Positions 6,420-6,657 of a stretch of DNA of 6,657 nt are shown here, one piece after another. The notes below the pieces were generated by a model, which did no database searches, was not told the origin of the DNA, and was given only the letters and a program-made list of their open reading frames with translations. The translations under genes were made by a program, and so were the position numbers. Origin of the DNA: an archaeon (GTDB taxonomy: Archaea; Aenigmatarchaeota; Aenigmatarchaeia; GW2011-AR5; GCA-2688965); NCBI GenBank assembly GCA_002688965.1, contig NZEE01000072.1:1-6657 (forward strand), given 5' to 3'. How positions within the stretch are numbered: the first letter of the stretch is position 1; the number at the start of each line of letters is the position of its first letter.

Positions 6420-6657
6420 ATGGCCGCAGTAGTAGACTCAAATATAGCGAATTTTAGAAGTAACTTTCAAGGTGGTACACGACCAAATAGATTTCTTGTT
6501 GAGGGCATTATAGGGGATACGGGTTTTGGAATTGCTCCATTTAATTTTTTAGTCAAAGCAACATCATTACCAGCATCAACTATTGGAGTTATTCCTGTAC
6601 CCTATCGTGGTAGAGTTCTTAAAATTCCTGGAGATAGAATGTTTGCTGAATGGGCAA
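6420..6657 (+). CDS. 19: Tail tube protein, gp19 family, paralogue 2 (partial, 3' end outside window)
   Basis: The first 79 codons of a second tube gene are present and the frame is open at the right edge. Residues 9-27 (from IANFRSNF to RFLV) are identical to residues 7-25 of paralogue 1, and residues 43-79 match 39-75 at 35 of 37 positions. Only the extreme N-terminus and residues 28-42 differ in a sustained way. GGAGGG at 6404-6409 lies 11 bases before the ATG, and the ATG is followed directly by MAAVVDSN, so the start is well supported. Because the rest is cut off, I cannot tell whether the copy is full length. It could be a functional second tube protein, a copy in another segment of the tail, or a truncated duplicate. 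Confidence 0.9.
   Translation, partial: MAAVVDSNIANFRSNFQGGTRPNRFLVEGIIGDTGFGIAPFNFLVKATSLPASTIGVIPVPYRGRVLKIPGDRMFAEWA
6444..6500 (+). repeat. Tube-gene duplicated block 1, second copy (partner 5873-5929)
   Basis: This is the second copy of the 57-base block, in the same frame of the second tube gene and 571 bases downstream of the first. Confidence 0.95.
6546..6657 (+). repeat. Tube-gene duplicated block 2, second copy (partner 5969-6080)
   Basis: This is the second copy of the block, 577 bases downstream of the first. The offset is six bases larger than for block 1, which reflects a segment two codons longer between the blocks in the second tube gene. Confidence 0.95.

Noticed and set aside
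3131..6657. Reading the duplicated sheath and tube genes as an extracellular contractile injection system or tailocin
   Set aside because: Neck, tail-completion and both terminase subunits directly precede them in T4 order with intact catalytic motifs, which indicates a DNA-packaging phage.

Overview
The window is the late structural and packaging module of a T4-like (tevenvirus superfamily) contractile-tailed phage. The evidence is gene order and protein motifs. All genes are on the + strand, in the T4 order 14-15-16-17-18-19. The DNA is AT-rich and tightly packed, with no integrase, tRNA, CRISPR or insertion sequence. The product lengths and the compact sheath proteins look more like a divergent environmental T4-like phage than a close enteric T4 relative. 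The host cannot be read from this window.

Layout. Positions 1-208 hold the C-terminal end of a neck protein (gp14-like). Positions 208-948 encode the proximal tail sheath stabiliser gp15. Positions 941-1429 encode the small terminase gp16, and 1419-3056 the large terminase ATPase/nuclease gp17. These four genes overlap by 1, 8 and 11 bases and read as one translationally coupled block. A 74-base gap (3057-3130) carries a T4-late-promoter-like TATACATAAA. Two tandem tail sheath (gp18) genes follow at 3131-4411 and 4430-5812. A second copy of TATACATAAA (5817-5826) comes next, then two tandem tail tube (gp19) genes at 5855-6394 and from 6420 off the right edge. No gene-free stretch exceeds 75 bases.

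How the genes work together. gp16 and gp17 package DNA into the prohead through the portal. gp14 forms part of the neck that closes the filled head. gp15 caps the head-proximal end of the tail and joins it to the neck. gp19 polymerises into the inner tube and gp18 into the contractile sheath around it.

The unusual point is that both polymerising tail proteins are present as tandem paralogues, where T4 has one gene for each. The two sheath genes share a C-terminal core at about 72% hand-counted amino-acid identity over 181 ungapped residues, but their N-terminal halves have diverged. The two tube genes are almost identical in DNA over long blocks that flank a replaced segment. The order sheath-sheath-tube-tube means two separate tandem duplications, and raises the possibility of a mixed-composition or alternative tail.
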